Shown one piece after another: positions 8,739 through 20,700 of a DNA stretch of 64,000 bases. Made by a program: the position numbers and the translations under genes. The DNA lies in assembly GCA_023053545.1 (NCBI GenBank), contig JAKZAN010000076.1, positions 1 through 64,000 on the forward strand, read 5' to 3'. This DNA comes from Lepidurus packardi (Eukaryota > Arthropoda > Branchiopoda > Notostraca > Triopsidae). The notes under the pieces were generated by a model. That model searched no databases, was not told the origin of the DNA, and worked only from the letters and a program-made list of their open reading frames with translations. Each line of letters starts with the position of its first letter. Position 1 is the stretch's first letter.

Positions 8739-10084
8739 ATTTCGAGGAAATTTCAGATAAAATTACAAGCAAATTTCAATTAAATTTCAATGAAGTTTCT
8801 GTGTAATTTCAATAAGATTTCGAAGAAATTTCAGGTAAAATTACAAGCAAATTTCAAGGAAATTTCATTGAAATTTCAGGTAAAATTACAAGCATATTTC
8901 AACGAAATTTCAATGAAATTTCAGTGTAATTTCAATAAGATTACGAGGAAATTTCAGGTAAAATTACAAGCAAATTTCAAGGAAATTTAATTGAAATTTG
9001 AGGTAAAATTACAAGCATATATCAACGAAATTTCAATTAAATTTCAGTGTAATTTCAATAAGATTTCGAGGAAATTTCAGGTAAAATTACAAGCAAATTT
9101 CTAGGAAATTTAGTTGAAGTTTCAGTCTAATTTCAATAAGATTTCGAGGAAATTTCAGGTAAAATTACATGCAAATTTCAAGGAAATTTCATTGAAATTT
9201 GAGGTAAAATTACAAGCATATTTCAACGAAATTTCAATGAAATTTCAGTGTAATTTCAATAAGATTTAAAGGAAATTTCAGGTAAAATTACAAGCAAATT
9301 TCAAGGAAATTTCATTGAAATTTCAGGTTAAATTACAAGCAAATTTCAATGAAATTTCATTGAAATTTAAGGTAAAATTACAAGCATATTTCAACGAAAT
9401 TTCATTTAAATTTCAGTGTAATTTCAATAAGATTTCGAGGAAATTTCAGGTAAAATTACAAGCAAATTTCTAGGAAATTTAGTTGAAGTTTCAGTCTAAT
9501 TTCAATAAGATTTCGAGGAAATTTCAGGTAAAATTACATGCAAATTTCAAGGAAATTTCATTGAAATTTGAGGTAAAATTACAAGCATATTTCAACGAAA
9601 TTTCTATTAAATTTCAGTGTAATTTCAATAAGATTTCGAGGAAATTTCAGATAAAGTGCAAGCAAATTTCAATGAAATTTCATTGAAATTTTAGGTAAAA
9701 TTAAAAGCATATTTCAACGAAATTTCAATGAAATTTCAGTGCAATTTCAATAAGATTTCGAGGAAATTTCAAATAAAATTACAAGCAAATTTCAATTAAA
9801 TTTCAATGAAGTTTCTGTGTAATTTCAATAAGATTTCGAAGAAATTTCAGGTAAAATTACAAGCAAATTTCAAGGAAATTTCATTGAAATTTCAGGTAAA
9901 ATTACAAGCATATTTCAAAGAAATTTCAATGAAATTTCAGTGTAATTTCAATAAGATTACGAGGAAATTTCAGGTAAAATTACAAGCAAATTTCAAGGAA
10001 ACTTAATTGAAATTTGAGGTAAAATTACAAGCATATTTCAACGAAATCTCAATGAAATTTCAGTGTAATTTCAATAAGATTACG

Positions 10085-13000
10085 AGGAAATTTCAGGTAA
10101 AATTACAAGCAAATTTCAAGGAAATTTCATTGAAATTTGAGGTAAAATTACAAGCATATTTCAACGAAATTTCAATGAAATTTCAGTGTAATTTCAATAA
10201 GATTTCGAGGAAATTTCAGATAAAATTACAAGCAAATTTCAATGAAATTTCATTGAAATTTCAGGTAAAATTAAAAGCATATTTCAACGAAATTTCAATG
10301 AAATTTCAGTGCAATTTCAATAAGATTTCGAGGAAATTTCAGATAAAATTACAAGCAAATTTCAATTAAATTTCATTGAAGTTTCAGTGTAATTTCAATA
10401 AGATTTCGAAGAAATTTCAGGTAAAATTACAAGCAAATTTCAAAGAAATTTCATTGAAATTTGAGGTAAAATTACAAGCATATTTCAACGAAATTTCAAT
10501 GAAATTTCAGTGTAATTTCAATAAGATTTCGAGGAAATTTAAGATAAAATTACAAGTAAATTTCAATGAAATTTCATTGAAATTTCAGGTAAAATTACAA
10601 GCATATTTCAACGAAATTTCAATGAAATTTCAGTGTAATTTCAATAAGATTTCGAGGAAATTTCAGGTAAAATTACAAGCAAATTTCAAGGAAATTTCAT
10701 TGAAGTTTCAGTATTATTTCAATAAGATTTCGAGGAAATTTCAGGTAAAATTACATGCAAATTTCAAGGTAATTTCGTTGAAATTTCAGGTAAAATTACA
10801 ATCAAATTTCAAGGAAATTTCATTGAAATTTCAGGTAAAATTACAAGCATATTTCAACGAAATTTCAATGAAATTTCAGTGTAATTTCAATAAGATTTCG
10901 AGGAAATTTCAGGTAAAATTTCAAGCAAATTTCAAGGAAATTTCATTGAAATTTGAGGTAAAATTATAAGCATATTTCAACGAAATTTCAATGAAATTTC
11001 AGTGTAATTTCAATAAGATTTCGAGGAAATTTCAGGTAAAATTACAAGCAAATTTCAAGGAAATTTCATTGAAGTTTCAGTCTAATTTCAATAAGATTTC
11101 GAGGAAATTTCAGGTAAAATTACATGCAAATTTCAAGGAAATTTCGTTGAAATTTCAGGTAAAATTACAATCAAATTTCAAGAAAATTTCATTGAAATTT
11201 CAGGTAAAATTACAAGCATATTTCAACGAAATTTCAATGAAATTTCAGTGTAATTTCAATAAGATTTCGAGGAAATTTCAGGTAAAATTACAAGCAAATT
11301 TCAAGGAAATTTCATTGAAATTTGATGTAAAATTACAAGCATATTTCAACGAAATTTCAATGAAATTTCAGTGTAATTTCAATAAGATTTCAAGGAAATT
11401 TCAGGTAAAATTACAAGCAAAATTCAAGGAAATTTCATTGAAATTTCAGGTTAAATTACAAGCAAATTTCAAGGAAATTTCATTGAAATTTAAGGTAAAA
11501 TTACAAGCATATTTCAACGAAATTTCTATTAAATTTCAGTGTAATTTCAATAAGATTTCGAGGAAATTTCAGATAAAGTTACAAGCAAATTTCAATGAAA
11601 TTTCATTGAAATTTTAGGTAAAATTAAAAGCATATTTCAACGAAATTTCAATGAAATTTCAGTGCAATTTCAATAAGATTTCGAGGAAATTTCAAATAAA
11701 ATTACAAGCAAATTTCAATTAAATTTCAATGAAGTTTCTGTGTAATTTCAATAAGATTTCGAAGAAATTTCAGGTAAAATTACAAGCAAATTTCAAGGAA
11801 ATTTCATTGAAATTTCAGGTAAAATTACAAGCATATTTCAACGAAATTTCAATGAAATTTCTGTGTAATTTCAATAAGATTACGAGGAAATTTCAGGTAA
11901 AATTACAAGCAAATTTCAAGGAAATTTAATTGAAATTTGAGGTAAAATTACAAGCATATTTCAACGAAATTTCAATTAAATTTCAGTGTAATTTCAATAA
12001 GATTTCGAGGAAATTTCAGGTAAAATTACAAGCAAATTTCTAGGAAATTTAGTTGAAGTTTCAGTCTAATTTCAATAAGATTTCGAGGAAATTTCAGGTA
12101 AAATTACATGCAAATTTCAAGGAAATTTCATTGAAATTTGAGGTAAAATTACAAGCATATTTCAACGAAATTTCAATGAAATTTCAGTGTAATTTCAATA
12201 AGATTTAAAGGAAATTTCAGGTAAAATTACAAGCAAATTTCAAGGAAATTTCATTGAAATTTCAGGTTAAATTACAAGCAAATTTCAATGAAATTTCATT
12301 GAAATTTAAGGTAAAATTACAAGCATATTTCAACGAAATTTCATTTAAATTTCAGTGTAATTTCAATAAGATTTCGAGGAAATTTCAGATAAAATTACAA
12401 GCAAATTTCAATGAAATTTCCTTGAAATTTCAGGTAAAATTAAAAGCATATTTCAACGAAATTTCAATGAAATTTCAGTGCAATTTCAATAAGATTTCGA
12501 GTAAATTTAAGATAAAATTACAAGCAAATTTCAATTAAATTTCATTGAAGTTTCAGTGTAATTTCAATAAGATTTCGAAGAAATTTCAGGTAAAATTACA
12601 AGCAAATTTCAAGGAAATTTCATTGAAATTTGAGGTAAAATTACAAGCATATTTCAACGAAATTTCAATGAAATTTCAGTGCAATTTCAATAAGATTTCG
12701 AGGAAATTTCAAATAAAATTACAAGCAAATTTTAATTAAATTTCAATGAAGTTTCTGTGTAATTTCAATAAGATTTCGAAGAAATTTCAGGTAAAATTAC
12801 AAGCAAATTTCAAGGAAATTTCATTGAAATTTCAGGTAAAATTACAAGCATATTTCAACGAAATTTCAATGAAATTTCAGTGTAATTTCAATAAGATTAC
12901 GAGGAAATTTCAGGTAAAATTACAAGCAAATTTCAAGGAAATTTAATTGAAATTTGAGGTAAAATTACAAGCATATTTCAACGAAATTTCAATTAAATTT

Positions 13001-16000
13001 CAGTGTAATTTCAATAAGATTTCGAGGAAATTTCAGGTAAAATTACAAGCAAATTTCTAGGAAATTTAGTTGAAGTTTCAGTCTAATTTCAATAAGATTT
13101 CGAGGAAATTTCAGGTAAAATTACATGCAAATTTCAAGGAAATTTCATTGAAATTTGAGGTAAAATTACAAGCATATTTCAACGAAATTTCAATGAAATT
13201 TCAGTGTAATTTCAATAAGATTTAAAGGAAATTTCAGGTAAAATTACAAGCAAATTTCAAGGAAATTTCATTGAAATTTGAGGTAAAATTACAAGCATAT
13301 TTCAACGAAATTTCAATGAAATTTCAGTGTAATTTCAATAAGATTTCGAGGAAATTTCAGATAAAATTACAAGCAAATTTCAATGAAATTTCATTGAAAT
13401 TTCAGGTAAAATTAAAAGCATATTTCAACGAAATTTCAATGAAATTTCAGTGCAATTTCAATAAGATTTCGAGGAAATTTCAGATAAAATTACAAGCAAA
13501 TTTCAATTAAATTTCATTGAATTTTCAGTGTAATTTCAATAAGATTTCGAAGAAATTTCAGGTAAAATTACAAGCAAATTTCAAAGAAATTTCATTGAAA
13601 TTTGAGGTAAAATTACAAGCATATTTCAACGAAATTTCAATGAAATTTCAGTGTAATTTCAATAAGATTTCGAGGAAATTTAAGATAAAATTACAAGTAA
13701 ATTTCAATGAAATTTCATTGAAATTTCAGGTAAAATTACAAGCATATTTCAACGAAATTTCAATGAAATTTCAGTGTAATTTCAATAAGATTTCGAGGAA
13801 ATTTCAGGTAAAATTACAAGCAAATTTCAAGGAAATTTCATTGAAGTTTCAGTATTATTTCAATAAGATTTCGAGGAAATTTCAGGTAAAATTACATGCA
13901 AATTTCAAGGTAATTTCGTTGAAATTTCAGGTAAAATTACAATCAAATTTCAAGGAAATTTCATTGAAATTTCAGGTAAAATTACAAGCATATTTCAACG
14001 AAATTTCAATGAAATTTCAGTGTAATTTCAATAAGATTTCGAGGAAATTTCAGGTAAAATTTCAAGCAAATTTCAAGGAAATTTCATTGAAATTTGAGGT
14101 AAAATTATAAGCATATTTCAACGAAATTTCAATTAAATTTCAGTGTAATTTCAATAAGATTTCGAGGAAATTTCAGGTAAAATTACAAGCAAATTTCAAG
14201 GAAATTTCATTGAAGTTTCAGTCTAATTTCAATAAGATTTCGAGGAAATTTCAGGTAAAATTACATGCAAATTTCAAGGAAATTTTGTTGAAATTTCAGG
14301 TAAAATTACAATCAAATTTCAAGAAAATTTCATTGAAATTTCAGGTAAAATTACAAGCATATTTCAACGAAATTTCAATGAAATTTCAGTGTAATTTCAA
14401 TAAGATTTCGAGGAAATTTCAGGTAAAATTACAAGCAAATTTCAAGGAAATTTCATTGAAATTTGATGTAAAATTACAAGCATATTTCAACGAAATTTCA
14501 ATGAAATTTCAGTGTAATTTCAATAAGATTTCAAGGAAATTTCAGGTAAAATTACAAGCAAAATTCAAGGAAATTTCATTGAAATTTCAGGTTAAATTAC
14601 AAGCAAATTTCAAGGAAATTTCATTGAAATTTAAGGTAAAATTACAAGCATATTTCAACGAAATTTCTATTAAATTTCAGTGTAATTTCAATAAGATTTC
14701 AATAAGATTAATGAAATTTCATTGAAATTTTAGGTAAAATTAAAAGCATATTTCAACGAAATTTCAATGAAATTTCAGTGCAATTTCAATAAGATTTCGA
14801 GGAAATTTCAAATAAAATTACAAGCAAATTTCAATTAAATTTCAATGAAGTTTCTGTGTAATTTCAATAAGATTTCGAAGAAATTTCAGGTAAAATTACA
14901 AGCAAATTTCAAGGAAATTTCATTGAAATTTCAGGTAAAATTACAAGCATATTTCAACGAAATTTCAATGAAATTTCTGTGTAATTTCAATAAGATTACG
15001 AGGAAATTTCAGGTAAAATTACAAGCAAATTTCAAGGAAATTTAATTGAAATTTGAGGTAAAATTACAAGCATATTTCAACGAAATTTCAATTAAATTTC
15101 AGTGTAATTTCAATAAGATTTCGAGGAAATTTCAGGTAAAATTACAAGCAAATTTCTAGGAAATTTAGTTGAAGTTTCAGTCTAATTTCAATAAGATTTC
15201 GAGGAAATTTCAGGTAAAATTACATGCAAATTTCAAGGAAATTTCATTGAAATTTGAGGTAAAATTACAAGCATATTTCAACGAAATTTCAATGAAATTT
15301 CAGTGTAATTTCAATAAGATTTAAAGGAAATTTCAGGTAAAATTACAAGCAAATTTCAAGGAAATTTCATTGAAATTTCAGGTTAAATTACAAGCAAATT
15401 TCAATGAAATTTCATTGAAATTTAAGGTAAAATTACAAGCATATTTCAACGAAATTTCATTTAAATTTCAGTGTAATTTCAATAAGATTTCGAGGAAATT
15501 TCAGATAAAATTACAAGCAAATTTCAATGAAATTTCCTTGAAATTTCAGGTAAAATTAAAAGCATATTTCAACGAAATTTCAATGAAATTTCAGTGCAAT
15601 TTCAATAAGATTTCGAGTAAATTTAAGATAAAATTACAAGCAAATTTCAATTAAATTTCATTGAAGTTTCAGTGTAATTTCAATAAGATTTCGAAGAAAT
15701 TTCAGGTAAAATTACAAGCAAATTTCAAGGAAATTTCATTGAAATTTGAGGTAAAATTACAAGCATATTTCAACGAAATTTCAATGAAATTTCAGTGCAA
15801 TTTCAATAAGATTTCGAGGAAATTTCAAATAAAATTACAAGCAAATTTTAATTAAATTTCAATGAAGTTTCTGTGTAATTTCAATAAGATTTCGAAGAAA
15901 TTTCAGGTAAAATTACAAGCAAATTTCAAGGAAATTTCATTGAAATTTCAGGTAAAATTACAAGCATATTTCAACGAAATTTCAATGAAATTTCAGTGTA

Positions 16001-16341
16001 ATTTCAATAAGATTACGAGGAAATTTCAGGTAAAATTACAAGCAAATTTCAAGGAAATTTAATTGAAATTTGAGGTAAAATTACAAGCATATTTCAACGA
16101 AATTTCAATTAAATTTCAGTGTAATTTCAATAAGATTTCGAGGAAATTTCAGGTAAAATTACAAGCAAATTTCTAGGAAATTTAGTTGAAGTTTCAGTCT
16201 AATTTCAATAAGATTTCGAGGAAATTTCAGGTAAAATTACATGCAAATTTCAAGGAAATTTCATTGAAATTTGAGGTAAAATTACAAGCATATTTCAACG
16301 AAATTTCAATGAAATTTCAGTGTAATTTCAATAAGATTTAA
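10085..16341. repeat. Tandem duplication of a ~3.1-kb satellite 1 block
   Basis: Copy 1 (about 10085-13225) and copy 2 (about 13226-16341) match along their length. The offset is 3141 bp at 10376/13517 and 3116 bp at 11729/14845, 12254/15370 and 12746/15862. The 25-bp shift comes from a deletion in copy 2 near 14690-14710. Only scattered substitutions separate the copies where I compared them (for example caatgaaattt against caattaaattt near 10990/14131), so the event is recent. Boundaries are approximate. Confidence 0.85.
11729..13762. repeat. 1017-bp higher-order unit, tandem pair
   Basis: The block beginning at the atgaagtttctgtg marker at 11729 recurs at 12746 with an offset of 1017 bp; 12254 pairs with 13271 at the same offset. 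The same pair is seen inside the second 3.1-kb copy (14845/15862, 15370/16387, 15661/16678), and a near-identical 1016-bp spacing occurs at 8790/9806. This seems to be the recurring higher-order unit of the right block. The right boundary is approximate. Confidence 0.75.
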
Positions 16342-17639
16342 AGGAAATTTCAGGTAAAATTACAAGCAAATTTCAAGGAAATTTCATTGAAATTTCAAGT
16401 TAAATTACAAGCAAATTTCAATGAAATTTCATTGAAATTTAAGGTAAAATTACAAGCATATTTCAACGAAATTTCATTTAAATTTCAGTGTAATTTCAAT
16501 AAGATTTCGAGGAAATTTCAGATAAAATTACAAGCAAATTTCAATGAAATTTCCTTGAAATTTCAGGTAAAATTAAAAGCATATTTCAACGAAATTTCAA
16601 TGAAATTTCAGTGCAATTTCAATAAGATTTCGAGGAAATTTAAGATAAAATTACAAGCAAATTTCAATTAAATTTCATTGAAGTTTCAGTGTAATTTCAA
16701 TAAGATTTCGAAGAAATTTCAGGTAAAATTACAAGCAAATTTCAAGGAAATTTCATTGAAATTTGAGGTAAAATTACAAGCATATTTCAACGAAATTTCA
16801 ATGAAATTTCAGTGTAATTTCAATAAGATTTCAAGGAAATTTCAGGTAAAATTACAAGCAAATTTCAAGGAAATTTCATTGAAATTTCAGGTTAAATTAC
16901 AAGCAAATTTCAAGGAAATTTCATTGAAATTTCAGGTAAAATTACAAGCATATTTCAACGAAATTTCTATTAAATTTCAGTGTAATTTCAATAAGATTTC
17001 GAGGAAATTTCAGATAAAGTTACAAGCAAATTTCAATGAAATTTCATTGAAATTTTAGGTAAAATTAAAAGCATATTTCAACGAAATTTCAATGAAATTT
17101 CAGTGCAATTTCAATAAGATTTCGAGGAAATTTCAAATAAAATTACAAGCAAATTTCAATTAAATTTCAATGAAGTTTCTGTGTAATTTCAATAAGATTT
17201 CGAAGAAATTTCAGGTAAAATTACAAGCAAATTTCAAGGAAATTTCATTGAAATTTCAGGTAAAATTACAAGCATATTTCAACGAAATTTCAATGAAATT
17301 TCAGTGTAATTTCAATAAGATTACGAGGAAATTTCAGGTAAAATTACAAGCAAATTTCAAGGAAATTTAATTGAAATTTGAGGTAAAATTACAAGCATAT
17401 TTCAACGAAATTTCAATTAAATTTCAGTGTAATTTCAATAAGATTTCGAGGAAATTTCAGGTAAAATTACAAGCAAATTTCTAGGAAATTTAGTTGAAGT
17501 TTCAGTCTAATTTCAATAAGATTTCGAGGAAATTTCAGGTAAAATTACATGCAAATTTCAAGGAAATTTCATTGAAATTTGAGGTAAAATTACAAGCATA
17601 TTTCAACGAAATTTCAATGAAATTTCAGTGTAATTTCAA

Positions 17640-17650
17640 TAAGATACGGA
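17640..17650. other. Abrupt satellite 1 / satellite 2 junction
   Basis: Satellite 1 reads ...tttcaataagat and passes within a few bases into acggacaggattcattcc, which is already satellite 2 (compare acggactgaattaattcc). There is no unique spacer. Both sides have similar local words (aagattacgagg in satellite 1 variants, tcatacggac in satellite 2 variants), so a microhomology-based join is plausible. An assembly join is the alternative. Confidence 0.85.
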
Positions 17651-17740
17651 CAGGATTCATTCCTTACGGACTGAATTAATTCCTTACGGACTTAATTAAT
17701 TCCTTACGGACTGAATTATTTCCTTACGGACTGAATTAAT

Positions 17741-20700
17741 TCTTTAGGATTGATTGAATTCCGTTCTTACTGAATTAATTCCTTACGTACTGAATAAATT
17801 CCTTAATTAATTCCTTACGGACTGAATTAATTCCTTAATTAATTCCTTACTTACTGAATTAATTCCTTACGGACTGAATTAACTACTTAGGGACTGAATT
17901 AATTCCTTAGGGACTGAATTAATTCCTTGGGGACTGAATTAATTCCTTATGGACTGAATGAATTCCTTACGGACTGAATTAATTTTATACGGACTAATTA
18001 ATTCATTACGGACTTAATTAATCCATTACGGACTGAATTAATTCTTTACGTACTGAACTTATTCCTTACGGACTGAATTAATTCCTTACGGACTGCATTT
18101 ATTCCTTACGGACTGAATTAATACCTTACGGACTGAATTAAATCCTTACGGACAGAATTAATTCCTTACGAACTGAATTAATTCCTTACGGACTGAATTA
18201 CTTTCATACGGACTGAATAAATTCATTTCGGACTTAATTAATGGATTACGGACTGAATTAATTCCTTACGTAATGAACTTATTCCTTACGGACTGAATTA
18301 ATTCCTTACGGACTGAATTAATTCCTTACGGACTGAATTAATACCTTACGGACTGAATTAAATCCTTACGGACTGAATTAATTCCTTACGGACTGAATTA
18401 GTTCCTTATGGACTGAATTAATTCCTTACGGACTGAATCAATTCCTTTCATACTTAATTAATTCCTTACGTATTTAATTAATTCCTTACGGTCTGAATTA
18501 ATTCCGTACGGATTTTATTAATTCCTTACGGACTGAATTAATTCATTACGGACATAATTAATCCATTACGGACTGAATTATTTCCTTACGAACTGAAGTT
18601 ATTCCTTACGGACTGAATTAATTACTTACGGACTAAATTATTTCCTTACGTACTGAAATAATTCCTTACGAACTGAATTAATTCCTTACGGACTGAATTA
18701 ATTCCTTACGGACTGAATTAATTCCTTAATTAATTCCTTACGGACTGAATTAATTTCATACGGACTGAATTAATTACTTACGGACTGAATTATTTCCTTA
18801 CGTACTGAAGTTATTCCTTACGGACTAAATTAATTCCTTACGGACTGAATTAATTCCTTACGGACTGAATTAATACCTTACGGACTGAATTAAATCCTTA
18901 CGGACTGAATTAATTCCTTACGGAATTAATTAATTCCTTACGGACTTAATTAATTCCTTACGGACTTAATTAATTCCTTACGGACTAAATTAATTCCTTA
19001 CGGACTTAATTAATTCTTTACGTACTTAATTAATTCCTTACGGTCTGAATTAATTCCGTACGGATTTAATTAATTCCTTACAGACTGAATTAATTCCTTA
19101 CGGACTGAATTAATTCATTATGGACTTAATTAATTCCGTAAGGAATGAATGAATTAATTACGGATTGAAATAATTCCTTACGGACTGAATTAATTCCTTA
19201 CGGACTGAATTAATTCGTTACGGACTGAATTAATTCCTTACGGACTGAATTAATTCCTTACGGACTGAATTATTTCCTTACGGACTGAATTAATTCTTTA
19301 GGATTGATTGAATTCCGTTCTTACTGAATTAATTCCTTACGGACTGAATTAATTCCTTAATTAATTCCTTACTTACTGAATTAATTCCTTACGGACTGAA
19401 TTAACTACTTAGGGACTGAATTAATTCCTTAGGGACTGAATTAATTCCTTGGGGACTGAATTAATTCCTTACGGACTGAATGAATTCCTTACGGACTGAA
19501 TTAATTTTATACGGACTAATTAATTCATTACGGACTTAATTAATCCATTACGGACTGAATTAATTCTTTACGTACTGAACTTATTCCTTACGGATTGAAT
19601 TAAATCCTTACGGACTGCATTTGTTCCTTACGGACTGAATTAATACCTTACGGACTGAATTAAATCCTTACGGACAGAATTAATTCCTTACGAACTGAAT
19701 TAATTCCTTACGGACTGAATTACTTTCATGCGGACTGAATAAATTCATTTCGGACTTAATTAATCGATTACGGACTGAATTAATTCCTTACGTAATGAAC
19801 TTATTCCTTACGGACTGAATTAATTCCTTACGGACTGAATTAATTCCTTACGGACTGAATTAATTCCTTACGGACTGAATTAATACCTTACGGACTGAAT
19901 TAAATCCTTAAGGACTGAATTAATTCCTTACGGAGTGAATCAATTCCTTTCGGACTTAATTAATTCCTTACGTACTTAATTAATTCCTTACGGTCTGAAT
20001 TAATTCCGTACGGATTTTATTAATTCCTTACGGACTGAATTAATTCATTACGGACATAATTAATCCATTACGGACTGAATTATTTCCTTACGAACTGAAG
20101 TTATTCCTTACGGACTGAATTAATTACTTACGGACTAAATTATTTCCTTACGTACTGAAATAATTCCTTACGAACTGAATTAATTCCTTACGGACTGAAT
20201 TAATTCCTTACGGACTGAATTAATTCCTTAATTAATTCCTTACGGACTGAATTAATTTCATACGGACTGAATTAATTACTTACGGACTGAATTATTTCCT
20301 TACGTACTGAAGTTATTCCTTACGGACTGAATTAATTCCTTACGGACTGAATTAATTCCTTACGGACTGAATTAATACCTTACGGACTGAATTAAATCCT
20401 TACGGACTGAATTAATTCCTTACGGACTTAATTAATTCCTTACGGACTTAATTAATTCCTAACGGACTTAATTAATTCCTTACGGACTAAATTAATTCCT
20501 TACGTACTTAATTAATTCTTTACGTACTTAATTAATTCCTAACGGTCTGAATTAATTCCGTACGGATTTAATTAATTCCTTACGGACTGAATTAATTCCT
20601 TACGGACTGAATTAATTCCTTACGGATTGAATTAAATCCTTACGGACTGAATTAATTCCGTACGGATTATATTAATTCCTTACGGACTGAATTAATTCTT

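Larger units (their letters stand above)
8739..17645. repeat. Satellite 1 array, right block
   Basis: This has the same 45-bp and 33-bp units as 1-4272 and continues in phase after the retrotransposon. A marker variant, atgaagtttctgtgtaa, starts at 8790, 9806, 11729, 12746, 14845, 15862 and 17170 (and at 1663 in the left block). The spacings are 1016, 1923, 1017, 2099, 1017 and 1308 bp, which shows higher-order organisation. Other markers are tctaggaaatttagttgaag and aagatttaaagg. Open frames of 60-208 codons occur but are by-products of the unit lengths. The array ends abruptly at about 17645. I see no gene in it. Confidence 0.97.

Noticed and set aside
8790..17679. Similar open frames in the right block of satellite 1
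   Set aside because: Same reason as for the left block; the last one (17494-17679) even runs across the junction into satellite 2.
17890..17935. TTAGGG in variants such as ccttagggactg (also near 19420, 21385, 35680, 44470, 45430)
   Set aside because: These are single substitutions of TTACGG within 20-bp monomers, never tandem TTAGGG, so they are not telomere repeats.
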